Origin: a virus
Virus record (IMG/VR): IMGVR_UViG_3300050343_000281
Coordinates: 1 to 64,000 of that record
Length of the DNA stretch: 64,000 nucleotides
Direction: 5' to 3' (one strand)
The notes under the pieces are model-generated. The model did no database searches. It saw only the letters and a program-made list of their open reading frames with translations, and had not been told where the DNA came from. Below are positions 15,889 to 23,237 of the stretch, piece by piece. The position numbers and the translations under genes were made by a program. Position 1 is the stretch's first letter; every line of letters starts with the position of its first letter.

Positions 15889-16671
15889 TTAAAAACTGGA
15901 TAGTGTTTTAATAGTTAATGATCCGTTATAATTTGATCCACTTATATTATTACTTTTATATTGCAGTTGTCCATTATTGGTTATACTAAAATCAACTCCC
16001 GCATAACTTCCAGAAAAGTTATTTGATATGCTAAACTCAGATCCTTCTTTAATAACCCTCATCTCTCCTACTTCTGTAAAGTCTAAGTTATCAACACTTC
16101 TAGAAACATTGTAATGTAATATAGTAGATTTCAAACTAGAATCTATCAATGCTCCTGTAATGTTAGAAAAAGAAGTTATATTGTTTACTATATTAAAAGA
16201 GTCGACTAATAAATCTGAACTAGGTTCTACAACTTGCTCTTTTAATAACTTATAAAAAGAGCTATTGTAAAATAACAATTGTAAAGTGTTGTTTGATGCT
16301 ATGGTAGAAAAAGAAGTATTATCATTATTGTTTACAGAAACTTCTTCGCTAGAGGCATTATGTAAATTTAACAAATATCCACTATTTAAAGAAGAAGTTA
16401 GGGGTAGTTTTAAAGAAAATCCAGTACCTGTACCGACTATAATAAAGTTACTAGATAGATTTTGAGAAACTTCATAAACTCCATTATTTGAGGTAGTAAC
16501 TAGTGTCGGCTCAAAATAAATACTTTTTATATTTGTTAGACTATTACTACCCAAGCTTAAATCACCTTGCATTGTATCGCCTGATCTATTTACTTTTTTA
16601 TTATCAAGCTCCAATAATTCAGTATCGTCTGTCATTGCAGAGCTAATGAATTTCGGGTCAATTTTTGGCAT
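15889..16671 (-). CDS. Tail-fibre-like protein carrying the shared C-terminal tip module
   Basis: 260 aa, encoded on the opposite strand from all other structural genes. The N-terminus contains GDTMQGDLSLGSNSLTNIKS, a common fibre shaft signature. The last ~78 residues (GEMRVI, then NNFSGSYAGVDFSI and NNGQLQYKS) match the C-terminal module of proteins at 50401-51213 and 36369-37937, and more weakly 35876-36355 and 42416-44530. It may encode an alternative receptor-binding tip or a donor copy for recombination with the rightward fibres. Its leftward orientation suggests expression with the accessory genes. Confidence 0.75.
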   Translation of the reverse strand: MPKIDPKFISSAMTDDTELLELDNKKVNRSGDTMQGDLSLGSNSLTNIKSIYFEPTLVTTSNNGVYEVSQNLSSNFIIVGTGTGFSLKLPLTSSLNSGYLLNLHNASSEEVSVNNNDNTSFSTIASNNTLQLLFYNSSFYKLLKEQVVEPSSDLLVDSFNIVNNITSFSNITGALIDSSLKSTILHYNVSRSVDNLDFTEVGEMRVIKEGSEFSISNNFSGSYAGVDFSITNNGQLQYKSNNISGSNYNGSLTIKTLSSF

Positions 16672-16673
16672 AG

Positions 16674-16898
16674 TTACCTCTTATCTTTATATTGATTTAA
16701 TTCAATTCTTAGTTCACTTATAGTATTTATCAACATTTTTTTCTCTTCTTGCATAAGAACGTAAGCTTCTTTAACTCTTTCTTGAGTCTCTTCCAGTCTT
16801 TTTTTATAACTATTGGTTTCTAACTCATAGTTAGCCGTCAAACCTCTACTAAAAATATAACACAATGTTACAATTAATGCAAGTTTTATAAATATCAT
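16674..16898 (-). CDS. Single-pass membrane coiled-coil protein (74 aa)
   Basis: The ATG at 16898 is preferred over an upstream TTG because AGGA lies 7 nt before it. MIFIKLALIVTLCYIFS is one membrane helix, followed by a Glu/Lys coiled coil. The topology fits an i-spanin-like (Rz) protein, and a small lipoprotein gene (15581-15784) lies nearby, but the pairing is speculative. Confidence 0.65.
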   Translation of the reverse strand: MIFIKLALIVTLCYIFSRGLTANYELETNSYKKRLEETQERVKEAYVLMQEEKKMLINTISELRIELNQYKDKR

Positions 16899-16953
16899 TG
16901 TTCTGTTCCTATAATGTAGCAAAATATTAAAAATAATAGTACAAATAAAAGTA

Positions 16954-17190
16954 TTATAATTTACTTAAACCATCGTACGTTTTTAAAGCTCTTGCATTAT
17001 TAGCCAAAGTTCCTAATAGATTTGCATATGCATCTTCTAAACTATTTCCTTTTACTACAGCTACGGTTGTTTTTGTAGACAGGTCTTCTAGTTCTAGTGT
17101 AATTTTATTACTTATTGTAAGTATTACATCTAAGTCGTTCTCAAATAATTTCTTTTGAAGTAATGCTAGTAAGTTTAAATTATTTTCCAT
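16954..17190 (-). CDS. Hypothetical protein (78 aa)
   Basis: Helical N-terminus, then beta-like VILTISNKITLELEDL and a C-terminal helix. AAAGGA lies before the ATG. No family recognised. Confidence 0.6.
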   Translation of the reverse strand: MENNLNLLALLQKKLFENDLDVILTISNKITLELEDLSTKTTVAVVKGNSLEDAYANLLGTLANNARALKTYDGLSKL

Positions 17191-17191
17191 T

Positions 17192-17416
17192 TTATTTTCC
17201 TTTTTTTATCAATGATTTTAGCTCATCTGTGTTTACATTTATTTTTAAAATAGCTTCGGATAGTGTTAAGTTAGTAAGGTCTTTATTTGAAGTATACTCT
17301 GATACTATAAAACTTTGATCGCTTTTAACTAAATCAATTATATAATTTAAATTAACATACTCGCTAATTTTACGACTATATAACTTTCTATTTTTATACT
17401 TTATAATATTTTCCAT
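17192..17416 (-). CDS. Hypothetical protein (74 aa)
   Basis: A short basic protein whose ATG overlaps the stop of the NUMOD-like gene upstream. No motif recognised. Confidence 0.6.
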   Translation of the reverse strand: MENIIKYKNRKLYSRKISEYVNLNYIIDLVKSDQSFIVSEYTSNKDLTNLTLSEAILKINVNTDELKSLIKKGK

Positions 17417-18057
17417 TACTTAATCTCCTCCTTTCTAACTTTATACCCTTCTTTATTTTTAGTTTTCCCTTGGGAATAGTGAATTATACTAGTTTCTGAT
17501 ACTCCAATAGCTTTTCCAGCATCCTTAGCACCTATGAATTTTCCTATTTCTTTTCCAGCTTTTGTTACGATAAAATAAAATCTTTTTTTGTTTTTAGTAA
17601 CTAGTTTTCTATCTTTTTTATTCTTTAACTCTTCTCTTTTTATTAAGATGGGTAATCTTTGCCTACCCCCCGTATTTTTTACTTGCTCGCTATTTCTTTT
17701 CATTATATTTATAATAGTTTCTTTGCTTACTTTTAGCTTATCTGCTATTTCATTCATACTATAAGCTTCTGCTAATAAGCTCCCTTTCGGACAAGTTGCT
17801 ACATATTTGTAAAACTTTCTTCCACCAGAATATAGATCTTCTTTAGATCTTCCATCAACTACAGGACATAAGTCTATAACTTCCTCTTTTTCATTTATTA
17901 ATATTTTTCTAAAACCAGAACCAATGGGTTCTAATACTTCTACCAAATCATCTTCTTTATGTCTTTCTTTTAGTCTAATCTTGAACAACTCCTCAAACTG
18001 CTTTACATTTGCAGGAATCATGTTATCAAATTTTTTTATTTTATCCGCTATGTTCAT
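17416..18057 (-). CDS. NUMOD-like helix-turn-helix DNA-binding protein, copy 1
   Basis: 213 aa from the ATG at 18057 (AGGGA upstream). Two DNA-binding modules are visible: SMNEIADKLKVSKETIINIM with a following basic region, and a C-terminal NUMOD1-like repeat (KEIGKFIGAKDAGKAIGVS, then SIIHYSQGKTKNKEGYKV). Such modules normally flank HNH or GIY-YIG homing endonucleases, but no nuclease motif is present. It is a paralogue of the protein at 19428-20048, with shared DNMI/KILIN/YKY landmarks. Probably a regulator or a remnant of a mobile endonuclease. Confidence 0.72.
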   Translation of the reverse strand: MNIADKIKKFDNMIPANVKQFEELFKIRLKERHKEDDLVEVLEPIGSGFRKILINEKEEVIDLCPVVDGRSKEDLYSGGRKFYKYVATCPKGSLLAEAYSMNEIADKLKVSKETIINIMKRNSEQVKNTGGRQRLPILIKREELKNKKDRKLVTKNKKRFYFIVTKAGKEIGKFIGAKDAGKAIGVSETSIIHYSQGKTKNKEGYKVRKEEIK

Positions 18058-18064
18058 AAGATCC

Positions 18065-18244
18065 CTATTGTATGCTTTCGCTGTCAATGCTAATTTCATT
18101 ATCGTCAAGCTTTTCCAATTCTTTTTCAATTTTTTGTACGATATTTACAGACTTCTCATAATTTTTTTTAGACATTGCTAAATCATAGTCTGATAAAAGA
18201 TTATCAATAGTACTTTCAATTTTTGTAATTTCTTTTAAATTCAT
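18065..18244 (-). CDS. Small coiled-coil protein (59 aa)
   Basis: Starts MNLKEITKIESTIDNLLSDY after GGAG. An earlier in-frame ATG at 18268 is less well placed. All helical and acidic; no family recognised. Confidence 0.62.
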   Translation of the reverse strand: MNLKEITKIESTIDNLLSDYDLAMSKKNYEKSVNIVQKIEKELEKLDDNEISIDSESIQ

Positions 18245-18441
18245 TGTTTTTTCTCCTTTAATCCACATGTAGCATTATATACTCTTTTTTCTTTTTTAAC
18301 AAATTTTTTTAAACATGGCTGATCGCCATACCTAGAATCACTAGAACATACATATTGACTTCTTTTTATAGCTTTAAAATCTGTATTATTTAGTGGAAAA
18401 CTAGTTAAGTTAATAATAATAGTTGTCATACAAATTAACAT
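18241..18441 (-). CDS. Small Cys-containing, N-terminally hydrophobic protein (66 aa)
   Basis: The N-terminus MLICMTTIIINLTSF could be a weak signal peptide. The remainder has three well-spaced Cys residues and a Lys-rich tail, suggesting an exported disulfide protein. AAGGA lies upstream. Function unknown. Confidence 0.58.
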   Translation of the reverse strand: MLICMTTIIINLTSFPLNNTDFKAIKRSQYVCSSDSRYGDQPCLKKFVKKEKRVYNATCGLKEKKQ

Positions 18442-18453
18442 AATATATTCCTT

Positions 18454-18873
18454 TTAAAATGATATAGTTATAGCATGTGTTATAATACCAAAAGACACAA
18501 TATTGTCTAATGCTATTATAGTGTCGTTTTTTTTATATAATGGTATTTTATAATCAATGCCCAAAACTGGAGTAATGTTTCCAGAAGTTATAGGAGTTAT
18601 GTCCCTATCGTAAAACTTTTTATGATTTGTATTATACCCACCTACTATAAAGCTAAAGCTATCGTTTACATTTAAAGACGCAATAGGTCCAACTATATCT
18701 CCGCAAGCTGAATCTTTTCCCATAATTAAACCAATTTGCAAACCTTTAGAGCCAACTAAAGCCCCTACATAATTATTTTGTATTGTTCCGACTTCATTTA
18801 TTTGATTACAGTAGTTAAGATCAGTTGCAATATAGTGATGAGTTATACCGCCTAAAAGTAAAGTAGTTAGCAT
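18454..18873 (-). CDS. Possible small outer-membrane beta-barrel protein (139 aa)
   Basis: Alternating hydrophobic/polar strands rich in Gly, with turns (YVGALVGSKGLQIGLIMG, then FSFIVGGYN) and a terminal ITISF ending in Phe, as in the beta-signal of outer-membrane proteins. The N-terminus is short and only weakly signal-like. If exported it could alter the host surface, for example blocking superinfection; this is inference. Possible disulfide Cys residues are present. Confidence 0.6.
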   Translation of the reverse strand: MLTTLLLGGITHHYIATDLNYCNQINEVGTIQNNYVGALVGSKGLQIGLIMGKDSACGDIVGPIASLNVNDSFSFIVGGYNTNHKKFYDRDITPITSGNITPVLGIDYKIPLYKKNDTIIALDNIVSFGIITHAITISF

Positions 18874-18882
18874 ATTATTTTC

Positions 18883-19137
18883 CTAAAAAGTTAAAGTTTC
18901 TTTGTTAGACTTTACTTCTTTTACAGTATTTAAGTTAACGGTTCTATATTGTTTTTTTCCAAGATCAAAAACTGTTAGGTAGTTGAAATCATCTGGATTA
19001 TAAAATTTTTTCCCACCTTTTAAATACTTAGTTACTCCAAGTCTTGCGTTCATTTTTCTTAAAGTACCATCTTTTTTAATAAACGATATTGTAAAAAATT
19101 TATTTCCTACTAGTTTAATAATTTTTTCTTTATTCAT
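18883..19137 (-). CDS. SH3-like beta-barrel small phage protein (84 aa)
   Basis: The pattern FTISFIKKDGTLRKMNARLG, then LTVFDLGKKQYRTVNLNTV matches the small beta-barrel proteins often annotated in phages as SH3 beta-barrel fold-containing proteins. The biochemical role is not established. AGG-type site upstream. Confidence 0.65.
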   Translation of the reverse strand: MNKEKIIKLVGNKFFTISFIKKDGTLRKMNARLGVTKYLKGGKKFYNPDDFNYLTVFDLGKKQYRTVNLNTVKEVKSNKETLTF

Positions 19138-19166
19138 AACACTCTCCTATAGTTTTAACTCTTTTT

Positions 19167-19361
19167 TTATTCATTTTTATTCACCTTTTCGTAATAAGCT
19201 TGTTTAATTTCTTCTATGTAAGGCTGATAATCATGACCATTTATACCACGGTTATAGGGTTCATTTATTATTTCTAGTGGTTTATCTTTACTCCAATGTT
19301 TAAAGTTTTTATAAGTCCTAGTATCTTTTTTCCTTATATGTCCTTTATTTAAAATAAACAT
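19167..19361 (-). CDS. Small basic protein (64 aa), first gene of a sigma70 unit
   Basis: A Lys/His-rich protein (MFILNKGHIRKKDTRTYKNF...) lying directly downstream of the promoter at 19385-19413. No recognised motif. Early host-takeover microprotein by context. Confidence 0.6.
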   Translation of the reverse strand: MFILNKGHIRKKDTRTYKNFKHWSKDKPLEIINEPYNRGINGHDYQPYIEEIKQAYYEKVNKNE

Positions 19362-19384
19362 ATTAATACTCCTTTCCTGTTATT

Positions 19385-19413
19385 ATTATCTCATATTATA
19401 CGCAACGTGTCAA
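19385..19413 (-). promoter_or_regulatory. Sigma70-type promoter with TGACACGTTGC element
   Basis: TTGACA at 19413-19408 and GATAAT at 19390-19385 with a 17-nt spacer. The block AGTTGACACGTTGC is shared with the promoter near 21.9 kb, so the -35 box appears to be overlapped by an operator-like sequence. Confidence 0.78.
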
Positions 19414-19427
19414 CTATTATTTTATAA

Positions 19428-20048
19428 CTAACTACATTTATCAGAAATTCTTTTGACCGTATAACCATTTTTGTTTTTTATTTCGCCTCTTAAATATCTA
19501 GCAAGGGTATTTAACCCAACTCCAATTTTATTAGCTGTTTCTTTTTGTCCATAAAATTTTCCAATACTTTTACCTTTTAAAAATACTTCATATAAATGTT
19601 TTGGTTGCTTTGTTTTATTTTCTATCCTTTCTTTGTCGCTCATTAGTATTTTTTCTATAATAAAATCTTTACTTGGGCGACCTCTAAAATTCTTTTCTTT
19701 TGTTTCATTTTTTAGTAAATTTTGTACGGTAGATGTACAAATATTTAACTTTTTTGCTAAACCTTTTAAGGTATAGTCTATTGCTAATAAAGTACCATCT
19801 TTGTTACTAGCTTGATATTTATATCCTTTTTTCTTAAAATCAACAGGTTTCTTTTTTGCGTTGTTTATATCTAAAAATATTATATCTTTATTGATTAGTA
19901 TTTTTCTTTTTCCATCTGGCATTAAATTTAATATTTCTACTATACTTTTTTTTGAATATCCTTTTACTTTTATATTGAATATTTTTTCAAAAAATAGTAA
20001 AGAATTATCTAGAGAATTATCAAATCGTAGTATTTTTTGTCCTATCAT
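19428..20048 (-). CDS. NUMOD-like helix-turn-helix DNA-binding protein, copy 2
   Basis: 206 aa from the ATG at 20048, which has AAAGGA at correct spacing. Layout parallels copy 1: an N-terminal domain with FDN and KILIN landmarks, a central HTH (LKGLAKKLNICTSTVQNLL), and a C-terminal NUMOD1-like repeat (KGKSIGKFYGQKETANKIGV, then YLRGEIKNKNGYTV). No nuclease residues are seen. It lies immediately upstream of the promoter at 19385-19413, so it may act locally. Confidence 0.72.
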   Translation of the reverse strand: MIGQKILRFDNSLDNSLLFFEKIFNIKVKGYSKKSIVEILNLMPDGKRKILINKDIIFLDINNAKKKPVDFKKKGYKYQASNKDGTLLAIDYTLKGLAKKLNICTSTVQNLLKNETKEKNFRGRPSKDFIIEKILMSDKERIENKTKQPKHLYEVFLKGKSIGKFYGQKETANKIGVGLNTLARYLRGEIKNKNGYTVKRISDKCS

Positions 20049-20057
20049 TGTCATCCT

Positions 20058-20135
20058 TTAAAATAAATCATAAACTTTTAAAGTAAAGTATAAAGCTATA
20101 ATTCCTAAAATAGTTATCATTGCATCAACTTCCAT
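20058..20135 (-). CDS. Possible membrane microprotein (25 aa)
   Basis: Starts in a TAATG overlap with the upstream stop and encodes a single hydrophobic helix (AMITILGIIALYFTL). Translational coupling makes it plausible. Confidence 0.45.
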   Translation of the reverse strand: MEVDAMITILGIIALYFTLKVYDLF

Positions 20136-20326
20136 TAAAATATCCTTTCAACTACTAGATCATAAACATAACTACTATCTTGATTTAATTCATCCAATTC
20201 TTTCTCCGTCGCTTCTCTTATGTCTTCATTATCAAGTAAAACATTCGCACTAGATATAAAAGCATCACAAAAGTCTGGATAATCATTTGTATTTATACCG
20301 TTTAATTCAATATCAATATATTTCAT
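20135..20326 (-). CDS. Small acidic protein (63 aa)
   Basis: Acidic (many Asp/Glu), possibly a DNA-mimic-sized host-interaction protein. It overlaps the upstream gene by 4 nt. No family recognised. Confidence 0.6.
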   Translation of the reverse strand: MKYIDIELNGINTNDYPDFCDAFISSANVLLDNEDIREATEKELDELNQDSSYVYDLVVERIF

Positions 20327-20508
20327 TTTTTAATCCCTATTGTAAAATGATGTTTATTTAGATAAAAGTTTATTGGCATAATGCCTTTTCCGTTATTGTC
20401 TTCAAAGTAAACATAACCATGAGAAACTTTAGTAACAAAATAATATTTTTTAAATTTAGTATGAATTATGTACATACCGCTTTTTATTTTACTTGGATCT
20501 TTAATCAT
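20323..20508 (-). CDS. Small beta-rich protein (61 aa)
   Basis: Short beta strands (GMYIIHTKFKKYYFVTKVSH, then YVYFEDNNGKG) resemble an SH3-like barrel; no firm assignment. Confidence 0.6.
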   Translation of the reverse strand: MIKDPSKIKSGMYIIHTKFKKYYFVTKVSHGYVYFEDNNGKGIMPINFYLNKHHFTIGIKK

Positions 20509-20537
20509 TCAATACTCCTTTATTCATCATGGTCTTG

Positions 20538-20654
20538 TCATTCTTTTACTACATGTGCCTTTGATTTACAAACAGGGCATTTAGTTTTATTATACTTGTC
20601 GTAATTTCTATAGTCACATTTAGTGCAAGAAATGTCATACATAACACTTGCCAT
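20538..20654 (-). CDS. Zinc-ribbon microprotein (38 aa)
   Basis: Encodes MASVMYDISCTKCDYRNYDK and then TKCPVCKSKAHVVKE, giving two CxxC knuckles (CTKC and CPVC) of a minimal zinc ribbon. GAGG lies 7 nt before the ATG. It is short but the metal-site pattern is convincing. Confidence 0.72.
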   Translation of the reverse strand: MASVMYDISCTKCDYRNYDKYNKTKCPVCKSKAHVVKE

Positions 20655-20656
20655 AA

Positions 20657-21661
20657 TTAAACCTCACTTAGATCATACTTACTAAATAATTTCATAACAC
20701 TCCCATATAGTTCTATTTGATCATTTGTATAGTCATTTTCTTTACCTATTTCTTTATAGTCTTTTAACCAATCTTTATAAGGTAATACTTTACATCCTAT
20801 CTTAAAATAATGTTCGTTATCGTAATAAAAATACACTAATAAATCTTTTTCCCCATTAAAAGACATTATACCTTTTGCCTCATTTAAGTTTGCTCCACGT
20901 AATTCTGCCTCACCTAAGTTTACTCCACTAAAGTCTGCCCAACGTAAGTCTGCCTTACGTAAGTTTGCTCCACCTAAGTTTGTCCCACTTAAGTTTGCCT
21001 CACGTAAGTCTGCTCCACTAAAGTTTGCCTCATTTAAGTCTGCTCCACTAAAGTTTGCCCCATACAAGTCTACCCCACCTAAGTCTGCCTTACGTAAGTT
21101 TGCCCCACGTAAGTCTGCCTTACGTAAGCTTGCCCCACCTAAGTTTGCTCCACCTAAGTTTGCCCCACGTAAGTTTGCCCCACTTAAGTTTGCTCCACTT
21201 AAGTCTGCCTTACGTAAGTTTGCCTTACCTAAGTATGCCTCATACAAGTTTGCCCCACGTAAGTCTGCCTTACGTAAGCTTGCCCCACCTAAGTTTGCCC
21301 AACGTAAGTTTGCTCCACCTAAGTTTGCCCCACGTAAGTTTGCCCCACCTAAGTTTGTTTTATTTAAGTTTGCCTTACCTAAGTATGCCTCATACAAGTT
21401 TGCCCCACTTAAGTTTACTCCACTTAAGTTTGCCCAAAACAAGTTTGTCCCACTTAAGTTTGCTCCACGTAAGTTTGCCCCATACAAGTTTGCTTCACGT
21501 AAGTTTGCCCCACTTAAGTTTGCTCCACTTAAGTCTGCCTTAAGTAAGTTTGCTCCACGTAAGTTTGCTCCACTTAAGTCTGCCTTACGTAAGTTTGCTC
21601 CACGTAAGTTTGCCTCACGTAAGTATGCTTTAGGTTCTATTTTATAATTATATACTATCAT
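20657..21661 (-). CDS. Pentapeptide-repeat protein (right-handed quadrilateral beta-helix)
   Basis: 334 aa. From about residue 12 to 265 it consists of roughly 50 tandem A(N/D)LxX pentapeptides (for example ANLRGANLRKADLSGANL). A non-repeat C-terminal domain of about 70 residues follows. Pentapeptide-repeat proteins fold as DNA-like beta-helices; some (Qnr, MfpA) bind DNA gyrase. The coding DNA is a visible 15-bp tandem repeat array. A role in protecting or modulating gyrase, or in another host interaction, is inference. Confidence 0.93.
   Translation of the reverse strand: MIVYNYKIEPKAYLREANLRGANLRKADLSGANLRGANLLKADLSGANLSGANLREANLYGANLRGANLSGTNLFWANLSGVNLSGANLYEAYLGKANLNKTNLGGANLRGANLGGANLRWANLGGASLRKADLRGANLYEAYLGKANLRKADLSGANLSGANLRGANLGGANLGGASLRKADLRGANLRKADLGGVDLYGANFSGADLNEANFSGADLREANLSGTNLGGANLRKADLRWADFSGVNLGEAELRGANLNEAKGIMSFNGEKDLLVYFYYDNEHYFKIGCKVLPYKDWLKDYKEIGKENDYTNDQIELYGSVMKLFSKYDLSEV
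20870..21640 (-). repeat. 15-bp tandem repeat array inside the pentapeptide gene
   Basis: About 50 imperfect copies of a 15-bp unit (plus-strand form AAGTTTGCYCCACYT) in register with the five-residue coding repeat. Such arrays expand and contract by recombination or slippage, so length variation between isolates is expected. Plus-strand frames through it are only mirror images of the repeat. Confidence 0.9.
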
Positions 21662-21891
21662 TTATCCCTCTCATATTCCATTGCATAATCAATTCTTAGG
21701 TCGATATCATTTTTATTAACAACTTTACCATTACAAAGGTTTATCCAGTCTTCTATAAAATCATTTTCGTCTTGTCCCTCATGTTTTAATTCCATTATAA
21801 GATCAACTAATTCATCTTTAGAACATGATTCGTAATGTCTTAAAAGGTCATTTTCCATGCCGTCAATGTCTTCTATAAGCCTTTTATTCAT
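21658..21891 (-). CDS. Small acidic protein (77 aa), leads the pentapeptide operon
   Basis: Acidic helical protein (IEDIDGMENDLLRHYESCSK...) whose stop overlaps the start of the pentapeptide gene. It is directly downstream of the promoter at 21.92 kb. Function unknown. Confidence 0.65.
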   Translation of the reverse strand: MNKRLIEDIDGMENDLLRHYESCSKDELVDLIMELKHEGQDENDFIEDWINLCNGKVVNKNDIDLRIDYAMEYERDK

Positions 21892-21913
21892 TATTATTTC
21901 CTTTCCTATAGTT

Positions 21914-21942
21914 ACTTTACTAAATTATATGCAACGTGTCAA
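21914..21942 (-). promoter_or_regulatory. Sigma70-type promoter with TGACACGTTGC element
   Basis: TTGACA at 21942-21937; at 17-nt spacing the -10 is TAAAGT (weak), while TATAAT occurs only 7 nt downstream of the -35. The AGTTGACACGTTGC block is shared with the 19.4-kb promoter. It probably drives the acidic protein and pentapeptide gene. Confidence 0.65.
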
Positions 21943-21950
21943 CTATTTTA

Positions 21951-22031
21951 TTAAAATATACATTTTAATCTAAAAAGATCATGAAGATTATCAATATTGC
22001 TAAACATAAAAGCCAATGCTCCTAACTCCAT
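21951..22031 (-). CDS. Possible microprotein (26 aa)
   Basis: A short frame after an AAGGA site (MELGALAFMFSNIDNLHDLF...) whose end overlaps the promoter region. Weakly supported. Confidence 0.3.
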   Translation of the reverse strand: MELGALAFMFSNIDNLHDLFRLKCIF

Positions 22032-22088
22032 AAATCCTTTTCCTTTATAAAGTCTAATCTCATTTTATTAAATTGAGTATTATACTTT

Positions 22089-22289
22089 CTATTCACTATC
22101 TTGTTTGCTAATTTCTTCAAAAATTGTAACATAATAACCGTCCTCATCTCTATTTAGAATATCACTTGACATGATTACTCTATATGTTTTTTTAGTAGAC
22201 TTTTTTAAAAGACCATTAGGTTCTGTAATTTCAACTATACTATTCTTTTTGAATTGCTGCTCTGTTTTGATCCATCTAGTTTTATCCAT
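22089..22289 (-). CDS. Hypothetical beta-rich protein (66 aa)
   Basis: I place the start at the ATG at 22289 (MDKTRWIKTEQQF), which has GGAG 6 nt upstream. Short strands (NSIVEITEPNGLL, YRVIMSSDIL) suggest a small barrel. No family recognised. Confidence 0.6.
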   Translation of the reverse strand: MDKTRWIKTEQQFKKNSIVEITEPNGLLKKSTKKTYRVIMSSDILNRDEDGYYVTIFEEISKQDSE

Positions 22290-22315
22290 TAATTTCTCCA
22301 TTTAGTACAATGTCT

Positions 22316-22705
22316 TTAAATAGTATAGTATAAATCATTTAACTTTGTATAATTATTTTTACTCTTTGCTGTTTTTTCATCAACTCTTTGTAATTTACCT
22401 AGCTTTTGCTCTTTTCCATCTGAGTAAATCAACCAACTTAAACCATTACTATCTTGATGTAAAATAGACTCTTGTTTGAAGTTTAAGAAAGCAAATGACT
22501 TTAAAGCCTCTAATTCTACATTATCCCTTACCACAACTACAAAACTATTTTCTAAATTACCTTGATAAAATCCTTGAGATTTTCCATAATGAAAATTACA
22601 CTCAGCAAGACATTTTTCTAAATTAGAGGTTCTTCTTTTATTCTCTTCTGAAGTGTTATTTTCTAATTCAGCCGATAAAATTACAATCCTTGACATTATT
22701 CTCAT
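22316..22705 (-). CDS. Hypothetical protein, possibly DUF3293-related (129 aa)
   Basis: The layout NKRRTSNLEKCLAECNFHYG, then GFYQGNLENSFVVVV, LNFKQESILHQD and WLIYSDGK resembles small bacterial and phage proteins of the DUF3293 type, but I cannot confirm this. No catalytic motif is evident. Confidence 0.65.
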   Translation of the reverse strand: MRIMSRIVILSAELENNTSEENKRRTSNLEKCLAECNFHYGKSQGFYQGNLENSFVVVVRDNVELEALKSFAFLNFKQESILHQDSNGLSWLIYSDGKEQKLGKLQRVDEKTAKSKNNYTKLNDLYYTI

Positions 22706-22729
22706 TTTTATACTCCCTTTTTAATACCA

Positions 22730-22855
22730 TTAGCTTTTTATATCTTTCTTTTTATTTCTATAAACTTTGTATGATTCATAAATATCTAATATTATACTAA
22801 AAAATATACATAAAGCAGTTATAATTAAATATATTAAGATATCGTGTATAAACAT
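22730..22855 (-). CDS. Small membrane protein (41 aa)
   Basis: Starts in a TAATG overlap with the upstream stop; ILIYLIITALCIFFSIIL forms one membrane helix, followed by a basic tail. Translational coupling supports it. Confidence 0.6.
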   Translation of the reverse strand: MFIHDILIYLIITALCIFFSIILDIYESYKVYRNKKKDIKS

Positions 22856-23070
22856 TACAAGCCCCTATGATTATCTAAAATATTTAGTAACTTAATATTA
22901 ATGTCATAAACTTTTTGATCTAATTCTTTTACTTCATTACTATCGTTTCCCCACATAATATTATAAACTTCTATCTTTTTTAATAAAATATTTAACTCTT
23001 TGTATAACATCAAATAAGTACTCTTTGTAAAAGCGTCCATTGATTCTGTAATTTTTGTTTGATTGTTCAT
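22855..23070 (-). CDS. Small helical protein (71 aa)
   Basis: All-helical (MNNQTKITESMDAFTKSTYL...), first gene behind the promoter at 23104-23132, with AGAGGG before the ATG. No family recognised. Confidence 0.63.
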   Translation of the reverse strand: MNNQTKITESMDAFTKSTYLMLYKELNILLKKIEVYNIMWGNDSNEVKELDQKVYDINIKLLNILDNHRGL

Positions 23071-23103
23071 ACGGTCCCTCTTTTGTTTATTTCCTTAATA
23101 TTA

Positions 23104-23132
23104 ATTATAGTGTATAACGCAATGCAATGCAA
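23104..23132 (-). promoter_or_regulatory. Sigma70-type promoter
   Basis: TTGCAT at 23132-23127 and a perfect TATAAT at 23109-23104 with 17-nt spacing, 34 nt upstream of the start at 23070. The spacer contains repeated TGCATTGC units. Confidence 0.75.
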
Positions 23133-23224
23133 CAAAAAAATAACATAGTGTGTAAAAAAATGTAATATTGTAATGATTTCAATAAAAGAGTAACAATTCC
23201 GTAACTTATCCGTAAGTAATTAAA

Positions 23225-23237
23225 TTTAACAACTATA
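23225..23237 (+). promoter_or_regulatory. Late-type promoter box TTTAACAACTATA (structured RNA)
   Basis: Exact copy of the box found upstream of plus-strand structural operons, here pointing rightward into a gene-free interval between leftward genes. It is followed by TATATATAAG, then the structured RNA. Confidence 0.72.

Noticed and set aside
21055-21543. Long plus-strand open frame rich in Leu/Pro/Ser-His repeats
   Set aside because: It is the mirror frame of the 15-bp tandem repeat of the pentapeptide gene; it has no ribosome site and a biologically unlikely composition.
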